DNA from: Sorghum bicolor
Taxonomy: Eukaryota; Streptophyta; Magnoliopsida; Poales; Poaceae
DNA length: 64,000 nucleotides
Assembly: GCF_000003195.3 (NCBI RefSeq)
Contig: NC_012872.2
Span: forward strand, 22,654,066-22,718,065
Direction: 5' to 3'
A program made the translations under genes and the position numbers. The notes beneath the pieces were generated by a model. The model ran no database searches, was not told the origin of the DNA, and worked only from the letters and a program-made list of their open reading frames with translations. This document shows positions 35,805-48,492 of the stretch, piece by piece (the first letter of the stretch is position 1; each line of letters opens with the position of its first letter).

Positions 35805-36611
35805 TGTCTATATTTTCTGATATGATTGAAGAGATTATGGAAGTTTTCATGGATGATTTCTCTATTTATGGAAAAACTTTTGATAGTTGTCTTGAAAACT
35901 TAGACAAGGTTTTGCAAAGATGTGAAGAAAAGCACTTAATCCTTAATTGGGAAAAATGTCATTTTATGGTTAGGGAAGGAATAGTGCTGGGACACTTAGT
36001 GTGTGAAAGAGGAATTGAGGTAGACAAAGCTAAAATTGAAGTAATTGAACAACTACCTCCACCTGTGAATATAAAAGGAATTCGAAGCTTTCTTGGCCAT
36101 GCTGGTTTTTATCGTAGATTCATAAAAGATTTGTCATTCATTGCTAGACCACTTACTCTTTTGCTAGCCAAGGATGCTCCTTTCGAATTTGATGATGCAT
36201 GTCTAACATCTTTCAATTTATTAAAGAAAGCACTCATCTCTGCACCAATCATTCAACCCCCTGATTGGTCGTTACCTTTTGAAATTATGTGTGATGCTAG
36301 TGATTATGCTGTGGGGGCAGTATTGGGACAAACTAAAGATAAGAAGCATCATGCAATTGCTTATGCTAGTAAAACTTTGACAGACTGAAAAAGAGCTTCT
36401 GGCTGTTGTCTTTGCCATTGATAAATTTAGAACTTATTTAGTTGGAGCTAAAATAATTGTTTACACTAATCATGCTGCACTAAAATATTTTCTCACTAAA
36501 AAAGATGCTAAACCTTGCCTGATTAGATGGATTTTATTACTCCAAGAATTTGACTTAGAAATAAAAGATAAAAAGGGAGTAGAAAATTCTGTTGCTGATC
36601 ACCTGTCTAGA
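35801..36611 (+). pseudogene. RT C-terminal half and RNase H, element E
   Basis: The frame at 35801-36388 gives the rest of RT with the FMDD catalytic box (VFMDDFSIYG) and the start of RNase H (IMCDASDYAVGAVLGQ). A short deletion of about nine residues' worth with loss of frame occurs after AIAYASKTL (about 36380); RNase H resumes at about 36390 in another frame with [14 protein letters not shown] and ends [11 protein letters not shown]. In that part YTDHAAL is YTNHAAL, so a catalytic Asp of RNase H is Asn. Confidence 0.85.
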
Positions 36612-37982
36612 ATGTATTTTAAGAGTCCACAGGAAACCCCAATCAATGATTCACTCCGGGACGACATGCTCTACGGGATTAATAGGTCTGACCCCTGGTA
36701 TGCAGATATTGTTAATTTTATGATTTCAGGGTATGTACCACCAGGAGCAAACAAGAAGAAGCTTATTCAAGAAAGTCGTTCACATATATGGGATGAGCCA
36801 TACCTCTTCCGAGTATGCTCTGATGGCTTACTCAGGAGATGTGTGACCACTGAGGAAGGATGGAAGCTCATCGACAGATATCATTCATCACCATATGGAG
36901 GTCACTATGGAGCATTCCGTACACATTCAAAGATCTGGCAGTGTGGATTCTACTGGCCTACAATGTATGAAGACACGAAGCAATATATCAGGAGATGTGG
37001 GCCATGTCAAAGGCACGGAAACATAAATACAAGGGATGCAATGCCACTCACCAACAACCTTCAGATTGAGCTCTTTGATGTCTGGGGAATAGACTACATG
37101 CGTCCATTTCCTCCATCAAAGAAGTGTGAGTACATTTTGGTGGCGGTTGACTATGTCTCCAAGTGGGTAGAAGCATTACCTTGCAAGCATGCCGACAACG
37201 TCAGTTCAAAGAGGATGTTTGAAGAAATTATATTTCCAAGATTTGGAGTTCCCAGAGTAGTGATAAGTGATGGAGGAGCACACTTCATCGACAAACGCTT
37301 CAAGCAATATCTATCAAGACATGGAATCCGTCACAACGTCGCTACCCCCTATCATCCTCAGACAAGTGGCCAAGCAGAGACTTCCAACAAACAAATCAAG
37401 AATATTCTTCAGAAGACAGTAAATGAAATGGGAACGGCGTGGAAAGACAAGTTACCCGATGCACTCTGGGCATACCGGACAACATACAAGACCCCAATTG
37501 GAATGTCTCCATACCAATTGGTGTACAGGAAGACTTGCCATCTACCTGTTGAACTAGAGTTCAAAGCACACTGGGCCATAAAGAGATGGAATATGGACCT
37601 AGATGTTGCTGGAGATTATAGAAGAATGCAACTATCAGAATTGGAAGAATGGCGAGAGAAGGCATATCACAATTCAAAAATCTACAAATAAAGAGTCAAG
37701 AGGTGACATGACAAGAGAATCAAGAAGAAGGAGTTCACACCCGGAGATAAGGTATTACTTTTTAATTCCAGGGTAAAGCTTTTCGGGCATGGAAAACTCC
37801 AGAGCAAATGGGAAGGACCATTCAAGGTAATCAATTCATCATCCCACGGAGCTATCACACTTCAAAATAGCGAAGGTACGTTATTCAAGGTAAATGGTCA
37901 ATGTCTTAAATTATTTTTAGAGCCCAATGAGGAATTTGAAGAAATAGACGTAGTCCATTTTTACCTTCCCATGGAGAATTAG
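36612..37982 (+). pseudogene. Integrase of element E with two C-terminal stops
   Basis: Open from 36612 to a TAA at 37689-37691. It has an HHCC finger ([21 protein letters not shown]) and the catalytic triad ([28 protein letters not shown]), all intact. After the TAA (IYK* then RVKR* then HDKRI) the frame continues through GDKVLLFNSRVKLFGHGKLQSKWEGP, the usual integrase C-terminal GPY-like region, to a natural TAG at 37980-37982. There is no chromodomain, as expected in Athila. Two nonsense codons therefore remove only the C-terminal region, which contributes to DNA binding. Confidence 0.88.
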
Positions 37983-38267
37983 ACCCCGACACTTTTGGTC
38001 TGATGGTTTTGGGGCAGATATATATTTTTCTAAATAATTTCGCATATAGAAACGCGATCGGAAAAGTGGGCCCACAGAGGAGCCAGAGAGAGGGCGGGCG
38101 CCCAGGTCAAGTGGGCGGGCGCCCAGCCCCTGTTCCCCCTCGGTCCCGACTTTCTCTGATATGGAAAATGCACTTAGGGTGATCCGAATAATCCCTCGGA
38201 TGGAATGTTTCGCACGCACATCGACGGGAGCAACCCGAACAACCCATAGAGGCATCCTTTTGACCCC

Positions 38268-38275
38268 TATATAAA
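38268..38275 (+). promoter_or_regulatory. TATA box upstream of the 3' ORF of element E
   Basis: TATATAAA in CCCCTATATAAACAAACCCC, about 112 bp before the ATG at 38387. The leader between them is pyrimidine-rich (CTTTCTCTCCTTC). It looks like an internal promoter independent of the LTR. Confidence 0.45.
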
Positions 38276-38386
38276 CAAACCCCTGACCTCAGTTTTCAAA
38301 CACCAAGCCACCAAGCTTTCTCTCCTTCAATTAGAGCTTGATTAGCTCTCCTTCAATTAAAATTTTATTAGTTCCTTGCTACTCCA

Positions 38387-39016
38387 ATGGCCGAGAAGTA
38401 CCACGATGATTAGGAAGTCGTCCCCTTCAACCTCAACATGGAGCCAGTGGAAGACCCTGATGCCCGTGCTCTCGTCCCGGCCAACACAGAGCGACAACTA
38501 GAAGCCATGCCATTACGCCAACGCAGCTCCGCCCAATCCTACCATGCTCAACCAGTTCTCACCGCACCACCACAACCCCTACTCCTCAAAGGACCATCAT
38601 CCAAGACGAAGACCACTATCAAGGTACCAATCGGTACAAGGATCCTTCCACCTAGACCCAATGAGAGGGTCGTTGGAGGCAAGACCAACCGAAGCGGCGA
38701 GATCTGCAGTATTCGCTACACTACGGAGGAGGAAAGGCCTTACTTTGAAGGGATTAGAGCATCCAAAGTCCGTTTCATCCCTCCAAAGGCAGCCCCGAAG
38801 CACTCTCTCAATGCTTTTGAGACACCTCCCAAGTGTCGCAAGACTATAATGGATATTGATGAGGAAGTTCGCAAGCTAGATAGAGTTATCATAGACCTCT
38901 AGTCCTCGATTAATTCCCTCACTAGGCAGCTCTCTAACCACAACACCGTTATATTAGGCCTTAGGCAGGATCTTGCCAGTGCCAACAAGAAGATCAAGGA
39001 ATTAGAGCGCCGTTAA
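38387..39016 (+). pseudogene. Extra 3' ORF of element E, function unknown
   Basis: A single frame of 210 codons runs from ATG 38387 (MAEKYHDD) to TAA 39014-39016, broken by TAG at 38411-38413 and at 38900-38902. The long open part (38438-38902) encodes a Pro/Arg-rich basic protein with no motif I recognise. The end past the second TAG (SLTRQLSNHNTVILGLRQD, SANKKIKELERR) has heptad spacing typical of a coiled coil. Its place, between pol and the 3' LTR in sense, is where Athila elements may carry an env-like ORF, but no signal peptide or membrane segment is visible, so I do not call it Env. It could be a captured host fragment. Confidence 0.5.
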
Positions 39017-40337
39017 GTTATCTAGATTAGACCTTGAGGCAATGCATCTTAGTCATTTATCTTTAAATTCGGTTTAGGTTTACTATTATCATCAGTTTAC
39101 TATTATTATCAGTTTGCTATCAGTTTGTTATCAGTCTTTTGTACTAAATGCCTCAAGATCAATAAAGAGTATTACTATTATTATTATGTCTTGTGTGTCA
39201 CTACTTTATTTTTGTGCAAAAAGCAGGAAACAAGTATGGGGGAGATCCCTTAACATGCCAAACACACTCCGACTACACCACTCCACGATTCAGGTACACA
39301 CTCTGCACACTTTACTTCATACATACATTTATTTTGGATTATGCAGATTACTGTTTCCGACATGATAAAATAAAAAGATTAAAATATTTCTAATCATGAT
39401 TAATCTCAATCTGTGATATTTCCTGAAAACTTGCAATTATTATAAAATCATTTTAAAACCCTGTGTTACTCAAGTCAATATGGAATATGTGATGGTAGAG
39501 TATGAGTTTCTTATTCTTGATATCATTGTTGCTTGGAGAATTTATTTCAAAATATTCAAAATTCTAGCTACCATCCTCAGTGTTTTACATGCCTGATAAA
39601 AATAAAAATATTAATGATGATTATAAAGCTATCTACTCTGTATTGAGTTTGTTCAAAATGAGTTAGACCCTTGCTGAGAGATTTATCATGCTCCTAAGAT
39701 CAAGACATTATTTCAGAAAGATTCACTCTTCCAAAGTATTATTGCATTAGAGGCATGGGCTATGCAAAAATAAAAATATTTCGAGGAAATAAAAAGGAGC
39801 AAGTGCTCGACAACCTCGCAGAAAAAATGGACAAGTGTCCGGTAGTAGAATTAGGGGTACCTCAGTATCCACTTAAAAAAAAGAAGAAAAGAGAAAAAAA
39901 TGATAGCCCATGGTCCCTCTAATAAGCAATATGCCAGCAAGAGTTGACAAAGTTTTTAATTTCCAAAGTCTTTGATCTAAGAGTATGACATTCCCCTCCT
40001 CGGATCCTGTTTTGATCAGACAATAAATGCAAAGTAAGAATGCTTGAGAATTTTTGCAAAAATAAAACAGCCTCAGTGAGATATATATAAAAGATAATGA
40101 GTGATCTAAGAGAACCTATGAGGATAAAAAGGTATGCTAACTTTCTTTCAAAAATATACAAAAGCTCCAAGTGGCAGGATTGAGAAGAAAGGATCTTTAC
40201 TCTTAACCATAAACATCCCTGACTATGGTACACAGTGGAATTTTAACACCCTGCAATTATATAAAGAGAATGTTTTAAATGTTTTACCCCAGATATTTTT
40301 CTTAACCATCCTTTTCTCGAGGACGAGTAAAAGCCTA
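39017..40337 (+). other. Non-coding 3' region of element E
   Basis: AT-rich, without a supported gene. It contains an extra PPT-like run (AAGTATGGGGGAG, about 39232-39244) and a purine-rich stretch (about 39875-39900). Confidence 0.7.
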
Positions 40338-40351
40338 AGTATGGGGGTATT
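40338..40351 (+). promoter_or_regulatory. Polypurine tract of element E
   Basis: AAGTATGGGGGTAT directly before the TGTTGACGG start of the right LTR. Confidence 0.75.
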
Positions 40352-41515
40352 TGTTGACGGTTCTTAAGTATCAATTTTAATTATCAAATAAACAAGAGAA
40401 AGGACCAAGATGCAAACAACACCTAGAATTAGGGTTTGATCTAACAGAATTCCACGAGTTTTGTTGTTTATCTGTTTCTGCAGGGGGTTATCAGGAAATA
40501 AGGAAGAAAGGCCTACATGTCGGGATTACATAGAGATATCAACGCACCGCGCAATTTTACATCATCTAGAAGACCCCAGAAGCCACGAGACCGAAGCGGA
40601 GGCAAAACTGGGCCAGGCCTAGGGCGCCAGCCCTGGTAGCCTGGGCGGCCGCCCCCCTGCTGGAGCCAAATCAGGACTCTTTCGTTCGGGATATTCCACC
40701 GATCTATTGGATCAAGAAAAACATAGTACCACCTCGGCTATCGACCCAAAAATGCATAGAAGGGGAGGACTATATAAGCAAGGCCCCCTGGCCCCTGGGA
40801 AGACATGAAGAAATTATCATAGAGACTGAGGGGTGCCCTCGAAGGAAAACCTCTTCTCTAATTAATATTTCTTTTTAGGCTTAGCAATCAATGTAAGGTA
40901 GAAATAGATCTTCTAGTTTCTACTAGATTGAGAGAGATAGAGTGGAGGTGTAGAGTGGAGGAAGCCCGGCCTGTCGGTGTCTACTCCAAGCTTGTACTTG
41001 CGGGATCAAGTTCTCCTAACCCGAAGCTTGCTCCTAGGATTCTTCAGTAATTCGACTTCTAAATTCTAGTAAGTTCTTGTTTTATTGTTCTTATGGTTTA
41101 TGATTTTACTTTAATCTCTTCGCGTAGAGTTTAGAGTAATCATTGCTGGCGTAAACATGGTGTTTAGGCTGGGGTACTCATAGATATCTCGTTAGCAGGA
41201 AGGATAGGGTTTATAGGTGCGGGTCGAACATCCTTTGTGGTGTCTAGATTCCGTTAGCCTCCCCATTAGAACAATAGATCATCCTTACCAAGGTTAGAAG
41301 GAGACTACGGTTGCAGTCTTCTCTATTTATCACTCACATCGAAAGACATTCCTTGTGCCTAAAGGTTAGTAGTAATAGACCGGTTAGTCAGATACACTCT
41401 TTCTCCTAGTGGTAAAAAAATAAATACGATACTCTGGATAATTTCCCGGGTGAAGTGCTCACCGATATCCGTGCGCTTGCGGATCAATTCCTTATTGCAT
41501 TCCCAAATATCAACA
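40352..41515 (+). repeat. 3' LTR of element E (1164 bp, internally deleted)
   Basis: Same ends as 32248-33479. After GGGGTACTCATAGA it jumps to TATCTCGTTAGC, so about 69 bp present in the left LTR are missing. TATA box at 40771-40778. Confidence 0.93.
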
Positions 41516-41520
41516 TGCAT
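41516..41520. repeat. Target-site duplication (right) of element E
   Basis: TGCAT directly after the ATATCAACA end of element E. Confidence 0.9.
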
Positions 41521-44500
41521 GTCAAAACTTTCTACAGCAAAGTTGTCGCAAATTTTATAAGGAACAAAAGTTGTTTTATGGCGATCTCATGAATATGATC
41601 ACAAATAGCTCAAAATTGACCCACAAGGCATATTTGGGGCTGTTTCCAACACTTGGAAAATTTTCTAAGTCCTAGAACGAAACCAGTTTGCTTGATCGGT
41701 TTTGAAAACTCTATATCTCTCAATCCAGGCCGATCTGGCTCTTGCTCTAGTTGACATTGTTGTAGAACTCAGTTGGAACTCCAACTTTGTCAACTGCATC
41801 ATCTCCTAATTCGCTCTAGTTTGGGAGATAATCACCGTCGAAGTCGCTCTGTCAGTCGTTGATCACGTCGCCTTAATCAGAGCCGAGCTCGCCGTCGGGG
41901 ATGTCCCAAGCGACACCTGTCCGCCAGATGGCGCCCGTACGCCGGCGATGGCCCCGCTCGTCAGCTCCCAGCGCGCGCATGACCTCCACGGCGATGCCCC
42001 AGACGCAGTGGACGCGTCCACTCTCTCCTTCCACTCACTCTCTCGCCAGAACGCGGCTGTAGTGAGCTCACCGTCGCGAGTTCACTCCGGCGAGCTCGTG
42101 CGTGTTCCTTGCTGCGCCATTGCCCACCAAACTTCGCCCAAAGCTTCGCCGTGAACCGCTCTCCATTGTCCACCCATCATCTCGCCGTGAAATCCACCGG
42201 TGAGCCGCCATTTCCTTCTTCCCCCAAATCGGGTCGCCGTGACCTTCTTTTCCGGCGAACTCAATGCCGAGCCCTGTGAAGCCGCCCGTCCTCTCTGGTT
42301 AGGTCCTAGAGGTAGCTTAGGTCCTTAGTGAGCGTTTGCGCCACTTGGTGGACGCTCTACCGAACCCACCGTCACCGGACACGACGCGCAGCGCCACCGT
42401 GTTTCCGCCGGAGATGGGCGCTCTCGTGGCTAGCGTGTTCCACGATGTTTCAAGCCAAGCCGCTTACCTAGGAAGCTTCGCCGTAGTGCGCTGGTGCTGT
42501 AGGAAACCGTAGGTCTCGCTCTACCGGCCTGAGGACTCCGGCGTAACGCCGAGCACCTCCGCCGAGCCGCCATGATCGACGGCGAGCCCTTTCAGGTGGC
42601 TCCGTCGTGGGGAAAAGGGGATCAATCGAGTCGCTAGAGTCTGGGGATCACAATGGTGCCCTTGGTTTGGTCGGAGACCTCGCCGTCGCGGAGAAATCGC
42701 CGGCGAGAGTCGCCTCGGTGGTGAGGAAGACGACCCTGACAGGCGGAGTCCACTGTCAGTGTCACCTCACTTCCCTCCTTTTCTTGTATTCAAATCCAGA
42801 TTTTTGGCTTTCTTGCAAAAATCATATCTCTAGTTCTGGTGATCCAAAAATGGTGAAACCAATTTTGTGATGTTCCTTGAGATGGCTAGTTTTTAATAAA
42901 AATATAAAATGAACCATGTTTTCTGGGAAAAATATTTATTAGGATTTAATCAATTTATTCATGAATAAATTCATATCTCTGGTTATACTGTTTAGTTTGC
43001 CATGAAAATTTTATGGTAGTGTCTGTGTGGTACTAGAGTGCTTTGATAAATATTTCATGATTTTTGGAGTACTGCAGCTTTGTTATGTAATTTATGATTG
43101 AAATTTGGCTTGTTTCCTTGATTAAATCATATAAAATAATTGGTGCTTATACTGGTGTTCTACTTTGGTGGTAAACTTGTTTATGACATTCATAATATGT
43201 AAATAATCTGAAATCTGTTGTTTGACATCATATAAGTCATGTTTCTGAGTTTATGAAATAAACACCTTGTCATATGTTAAATGCATATCTTTAATTTGGT
43301 ATGTGCAATTGCCCTGACATTTTTATGGTGATGCTTTGATGTTATACTTGTGCCTCTGTAATTTTTGTAGATTTTTCTGAGCACTTTGACTAGTATCTTG
43401 TAATTATGCTCCTTTCTAGAATTAATTAATAAATGTCTTGTTAAGTAAATGTTTGAGGGTTATCATCTGATGTTCTGGTTGTCTTATGATATGCTTGTGC
43501 TCATAAGCCATGTGGCTGGCATGGTTTATGTTTTGGTTATGTCATCAAATAATTAATTAAAGGGTTAAAGGCTGTTCGAGACAGCAAGGGAGTAATTTAA
43601 CTTTTGCTTAATGATAACTTGGTTTTCTGGGAAACTTGTTTAAATCAAAGTTGTTGTAAACTTATTGAACTAGCTGTGGTTTAAATTTGGGATCATTTGG
43701 TCCAGTAGTTTTGAAGTTATGATCTTTCCAAGTTAAGTTCCAGAAATAGGTGTTCTCTGTTTTTCTGGGACAGAACCTGGAACCTTGTTTAAATGACTTG
43801 TTTAATATAGGAATCTTGCTGTGATGTTTAAAGATGATTTGTAGACAATTTCATACGCTTTCCAGATTCTCCTCACTTAAGTTTGTTGGATCTTTGTGGC
43901 AATAGTTATGACCTGTTTACTGAGCTAATCCTGCTGTTTGTTGCTTGCTGTTATAGGCTATCATGATAGGTTTTGGGCTAAGTTAACTTGTTAACTTGTG
44001 TGAAGTTATAACTATTGCTCTGTAAATGAGTGTCCAGTGGGTCACTTATGTTGTCAAGCATTCATTCTTTTGTATGCCCATCTTCTCATTCACCGAGCAT
44101 GCAATAGGTGCATCGGACGTGGCAGCCTCCTTCGATCTGCAAGTGAACCCCGAAGGCCAGGAGGGCAGCCAGGAGGTGGAGGTCCAGCAAGTCGGACTCG
44201 AGGAGCCCGAAGAAGTTGAGTGCCCGAGTCACGAGCCAGCCTCGTTCGTGAAAGGCAAGCCCCGGAGCATTCTAAGTCTCCCTTTATTTTCGAAAGTTTA
44301 CTTAAATATGTTATATCTATTGATGCATTAAGTATAGGAGTTGTGATGACACCCTTGTTGCATTTTACTCCATCCTTGTCCAGATAACACACCACTACCT
44401 GGTTATAGAGTTAGGATCGAGTAGCAGCTTAGCCATGCTTTAAGCGGTAGAAGTCGGGTGATTTCCTGTCACCTGCGCGATATAGGGTTGTGTCGGATCA

Positions 44501-45754
44501 CGATGGTCTATATGTGCTATCGTGGATGGAACCTGGTTAATTTGACATAAGCCGGGCGGAGTTTTGCAAGGTTGTAGTAACTCCATCTGTGGCAGCTAAG
44601 GACCGATCGTTGTACGTCCTCTTGTCATGTTGAACGCATGCCTAACACTTAGTTGGCCGGATAACTCGTTCCGACCGCGAAGCCGAGTAGTATGACTCAG
44701 GCCAGAAGACCGGCAAGTATAAAGTGCGCACTACCGGAGGAAGTGCGGTGTGCGGGGGACCATTGGCGTAAGCCCAAAGGCAGGTGAGTTAAAATTCCTG
44801 ACCTCCCTGGCAGAGTGGTAGCCCTGGGAGTGCGGCGCTGATCGGAGCCGCGATTCCTGAGTTGTACCAAAGGTGACCCGTTGGCTCTCCGACGAGGGAT
44901 GCTTGGGTGAGTGCTAGAAATAACCCTCCAGCTGGATAGGAATTCGATTCGAATCGCCGTCTCTCCCGGTTAGTGAGAACTTGACAGAGCAGCGGTAAAC
45001 GTTGCATTCACTAATGAACTTGGTTCATTATAATGATGATAGCAAAGAAGAACATATGATGAATTTGATATGGTTATTATTGTTTGTAATAATCAAGTGA
45101 AGTGCTTAGTTCAGTTGCTAATCTAGTGGTAGGCTGATGATAAATAAATATGATGCTCTTACAATGGGTTAGTCATAATAAAGGCTTTTGGCAAAATGTT
45201 GAGTCAACCAGCTCTACTTTTATATTAGCCTTGCATGATCCTTGTTGTCTTTTATGTTTTACTAGACGGGTAAGTCTAGCTGAGTACATTCTCGTACTCA
45301 GGGTTTATTCCCACCTGTTGCAGATGACATCTTTTATTACGGCTTCTGCAAGACCTGTCTCCATCCCGCTGGGGATGAGGACTAACCGTTGGGCACGGTT
45401 CTCTAACAATCTCGCACCTGTTGCTTTTGGAAGAATGATGTAGACTCTGGCAGTAACTCGAACTTATGAACTGAACTTTGGAAAGTGTGTGTAACTATTT
45501 TACTTCCGGTACTTCAAACAAGTGTTGTAATAACTTAATACTCCGATGTGGTGCCGCTTCAACGGCAATGAATGACTATGTAACATTCGCTGTGTTGTGC
45601 TGAATTATTATGATCTTGGTTTGTTGCTAGTTGGTTTGAAGTCCTTCGTGATTTCAATTGACTACCGGGATTATATGGGCTCAAGTTTGGAAACTTGATT
45701 GCTTGTCGATCGTTTCTACACTTGAACTCTTATAATTTGGTCGGTTCTGTGACA

Positions 45755-45759
45755 GGTTG
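45755..45759. repeat. Target-site duplication (right) of solo LTR D
   Basis: GGTTG directly after TCTGTGACA, matching 31897-31901. Confidence 0.88.
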
Positions 45760-48482
45760 GACATCGGATCATCAGCTTTATGGACGGCAATGCAGGGTAC
45801 AATCAGATATTCATGGCTGAAGAAGATATTCCAAAAACTGCATTTAGATGTCCTAGTCATGTTGGGTTGTTTGAATGGATAGTCATGACCTTTGGCTTGA
45901 AAAATGCTGGTGGTACTTATTAGAGGGCCATGAATTTTATTTTTCATGAGTTCATCGGCAAGCTGGTGCAAATTTATATTGATGATGTAGTGGTTAAGTC
46001 TGGAGATTTCACAAAACATCTTGCCGATTTGCGAAAGGTGTTGGAATGCACAATCAGGCATGGTTTGAAGATGAACCCTAATAAGTGTGCATTTGGTGTA
46101 TCGGCAGGACAATTCCTTGGCTTCTTGGTGCATCAAAGGGGGATTGAAATTAGTAGGAGATCCATCAATGCTATCAATAAAATAGTTGCCCCTACCAACA
46201 AAACTGAGCTCCAGTCCTTGATCGGCAAGGTAAATTTTATCAGGAGATTTATATCCAACATGTCTGGTAAAATTCATGCTTTCAGTCCCTTACTTAAGTT
46301 GAAAGCCAATCAGGAATTTATATGGGGGAAAGAACAACAGTTTGCTTTAGACGAAATCAAGAATTACTTGATAAATCCTCCAGTTCTGATTCCACCTCAG
46401 CAAGGAAAGCCCTTCAGATTGTATTTATCTACCGATGGGATGGTCATCGGTTCAGCTTTAATTCAAGAATTTGAAGGGAAGGAGCGTATAATTTACTATT
46501 TAAGTAGAAGGTTGATTGATGCTGAGACCAGGTATTCGGCCATTGAAAAATTATGTTTGTGTCTATATATCTCATGTATTAAGTTGGGGCACTATTTGTT
46601 ATCAGCTGAATGCACTGTTATATGCAAAGATGACGTGGTCCGATATATGCTGTCTATCCCGATTATGAGTGGTAGGATCGGTAAGTGGATTTTGGCACTA
46701 TCAAAATTCGATCTGCGTTACGAATCGGCTAAACCGGTCAAAGGAGAAGTTATGGCCGATTTTGTGACTCAACATTGTGGTACAGTGGAGACTTTGGAAA
46801 TTGTACCTTGGACGCTCTTCTTTGATGGATCCACGTGTGACCGGGGGGCAGGAATCGGCATAGTGTTTATTTCCCCTCGGGGAAGGAAATATGAGTTCTC
46901 CCTGTCGATTGTTGCCATGTCGACGAATAATCAATCCGAGTATCAAGCTTTGATAAAGGGGTTGGAATTGTTGCGAGAAGCTCATGCTGATGCTGTTGAA
47001 GTCTTCGGAGATTCTATGCTGGTTATAAATCAGTTAGCTGGAAGTTATTAATGACGAAGTGAGGTTTTAATAACGTATTACGGAAGGAGTATGCAACTTT
47101 TAAAGGAATTCAAGGATTTCCGATTAGAGCATGTTCCTCGATTACATAATGAAGAGGCCAATCGGTTGGCTCAGCATGCCTCGGGATATCAGCCCATGTT
47201 AAACACAATATCGGCAATCAGTGCCGATGATTGGAGAAAAGAAATCGTTGATTATTTGAAAGATCCATCCAAGAAAGTTGAGAGGCATGTTTGGTTTCAA
47301 GCCACCAAGTATGTGCTCCTTGAAAATGAGCAGTATTATTGAACGATTGATGGAGTTCTTCTCAAGTGCTTAGGTGATGATGAGGCTAAAAGTTTGATGG
47401 GAGAGATCCATGAAGGAGTGTGTGGAGCACATAAGTCGGCATTTAAGATGAAGTGGATGATCAGGAGAAATGGATATTATTGGCCGACTATACTTGAGGA
47501 TTGTTTCAAGTATTTCAAAGGGTGTCAAGGGTGTCAGAAATTTGGCAATGTTCAAAGAGCACCTGCATCGGCCAAGAATCCTATTATTAAACCTTGGCCG
47601 TTCTGGGGATGGGCTATTGACTTAATCGGCCAGATTTATCCACCTTCAAGCAAAGGACATAAGTTTATCTTGGTTGCCACTGATTATTTCACCAAGTGGG
47701 TTGAGGCTATCCCTTTGAAGAAAGTCACATCGGCCAATATGATTGATTTTGTGAAAGAGCATATTATTTACCGATTTCGAATTCCTCAAACAATTACTAC
47801 CGATCAGGGTACTATGTTTACATCAGGAGAGTATGATGAGTTTGCAATCGGTATGGGGATTAAAGTATTAAATTCTTCTCCTTATTATGCTCAAGCTAAT
47901 GGGCAGGCCGAAGCGTCTAACAAAGGGTTGATCAAACTTATTAAACATAAGGTAGAAGAAAATCCTAGGAGGTGGCATACGTTGTTAAATGAGGCCTTAT
48001 GGTCGTATCGGATGGCTTGTCATGGGTCGACCAAAGTTTCACCTTATCAGTTGGTGTATGGACATGATGCAGTGCTACCTTGGGAAATTAAGACTGGGTC
48101 TAGGCGATTATCTTTTCAGGATCAATTAGCTGCCGATGATTATGCTACTTTGATGACAGACGAATTGGATGATTTAGCGGGGCATCGGCTAAGAGCTTTG
48201 ATAAGTATCGAAGAAAATAAGAAAAAAGTTGCCAGATGGTATGATAAGAAGGTAAAGGCTAAAGAGTTTGCCGATGGAGATTTAGTATGGAAACTAATCT
48301 TACCGACTAAAAGTTCAAAATTTTGGAAGTGGTCTTCCAATCGGGAAGGTCCCTATCGGATAAATCGATCTGCTCCTGGCAACGCCTATATCTTAGAAAC
48401 TCTCGAAGGAGTTGAATTTCCCAGAGCATTGAACGGCAAATATTTAAAGAGATATTACCCCAGCATATGGCTTGATGCATGA
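45760..48482 (+). pseudogene. pol pseudogene of element C, main part: RT, RNase H, archaeal-type RNase H, integrase
   Basis: RT resumes after the D insertion (FMDGNAGYNQIFMAEEDIP) and has the catalytic box IYIDDVVVKSGD. It is broken by TAG at about 45921-45923. RNase H follows (LYLSTDGMVIGSALIQ), then an archaeal-type RNase H with FFDGSTCDRGAGIG, NNQSEYQAL and GDSMLV. Two adjacent stops (TAATGA, 47049-47054) replace the GAA TGC found in F, and a TGA at 47340-47342 replaces CGA. Integrase (47394-48482) has an intact HHCC finger (HEGVCGAH, GCQGCQKF) and triad (LVATDYFTKW, TTDQGTMF, NGQAEASNK) and stops at a natural TGA (48480-48482). No chromodomain. Confidence 0.9.
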
Positions 48483-48492
48483 AAGTTTAAGT

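Larger units (their letters stand above)
32248..41515 (+). mobile_element. Element E: Athila-type Ty3/gypsy retrotransposon
   Basis: E is 9,268 bp with TGCAT duplications, a tRNA-Asp-like PBS, a Gag-Pol with Athila-type RT (KGGMTVI, VTGWRMCIDYRKLNKA, FMDDFSIYG), integrase without a chromodomain, a 3' region with a small ORF, and a PPT. LTRs are 1232 and 1164 bp; the shorter right one lacks about 69 bp. Outside that gap they differ at few sites, so E is a recent insertion and the last of the A>C>D>E series. Several frame breaks make it non-autonomous. Confidence 0.93.
31902..45754 (+). mobile_element. Element D: solo LTR of a Tekay-like element, interrupted by element E
   Basis: D starts TGTAACACCCCAG and ends GGTTCTGTGACA, the same style of ends as LTR B (TGTAACATCCCC and CTGTCACA), and is flanked by GGTTG. 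Without element E and one TGCAT copy it is about 4.58 kb. It contains no gag or pol and no internal repeat of its own ends, so it is best read as one LTR left by recombination between the two LTRs of a full element. It has a GC-rich block (about 41890-42760) and AT-rich blocks, the same texture as the other 4-kb LTRs. Orientation + follows from the ends. ORFs at 41948-42154, 42607-42870 and 44026-44331 show no recognisable protein. Confidence 0.78.

Noticed and set aside
38387..39016. Envelope gene of element E
   Set aside because: No signal peptide, membrane segment or cleavage site; the protein is basic, Pro-rich and ends in a coiled coil.
39230..39246. PPT-like run as evidence for another LTR start at 39246
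   Set aside because: No LTR-type TG end or repeat follows; the true PPT is at 40338-40351 next to the matched LTR.
41948..42870. ORFs in the GC-rich part of D as host gene exons
   Set aside because: No recognisable domain; the block matches the GC-rich segment expected inside a 4-kb Tekay-type LTR bounded by TSDs.
31902..45754. D as a complete retrotransposon with internal genes
   Set aside because: The only coding genes inside belong to E, which has its own LTRs and TSD. Without E nothing but LTR-like sequence remains.
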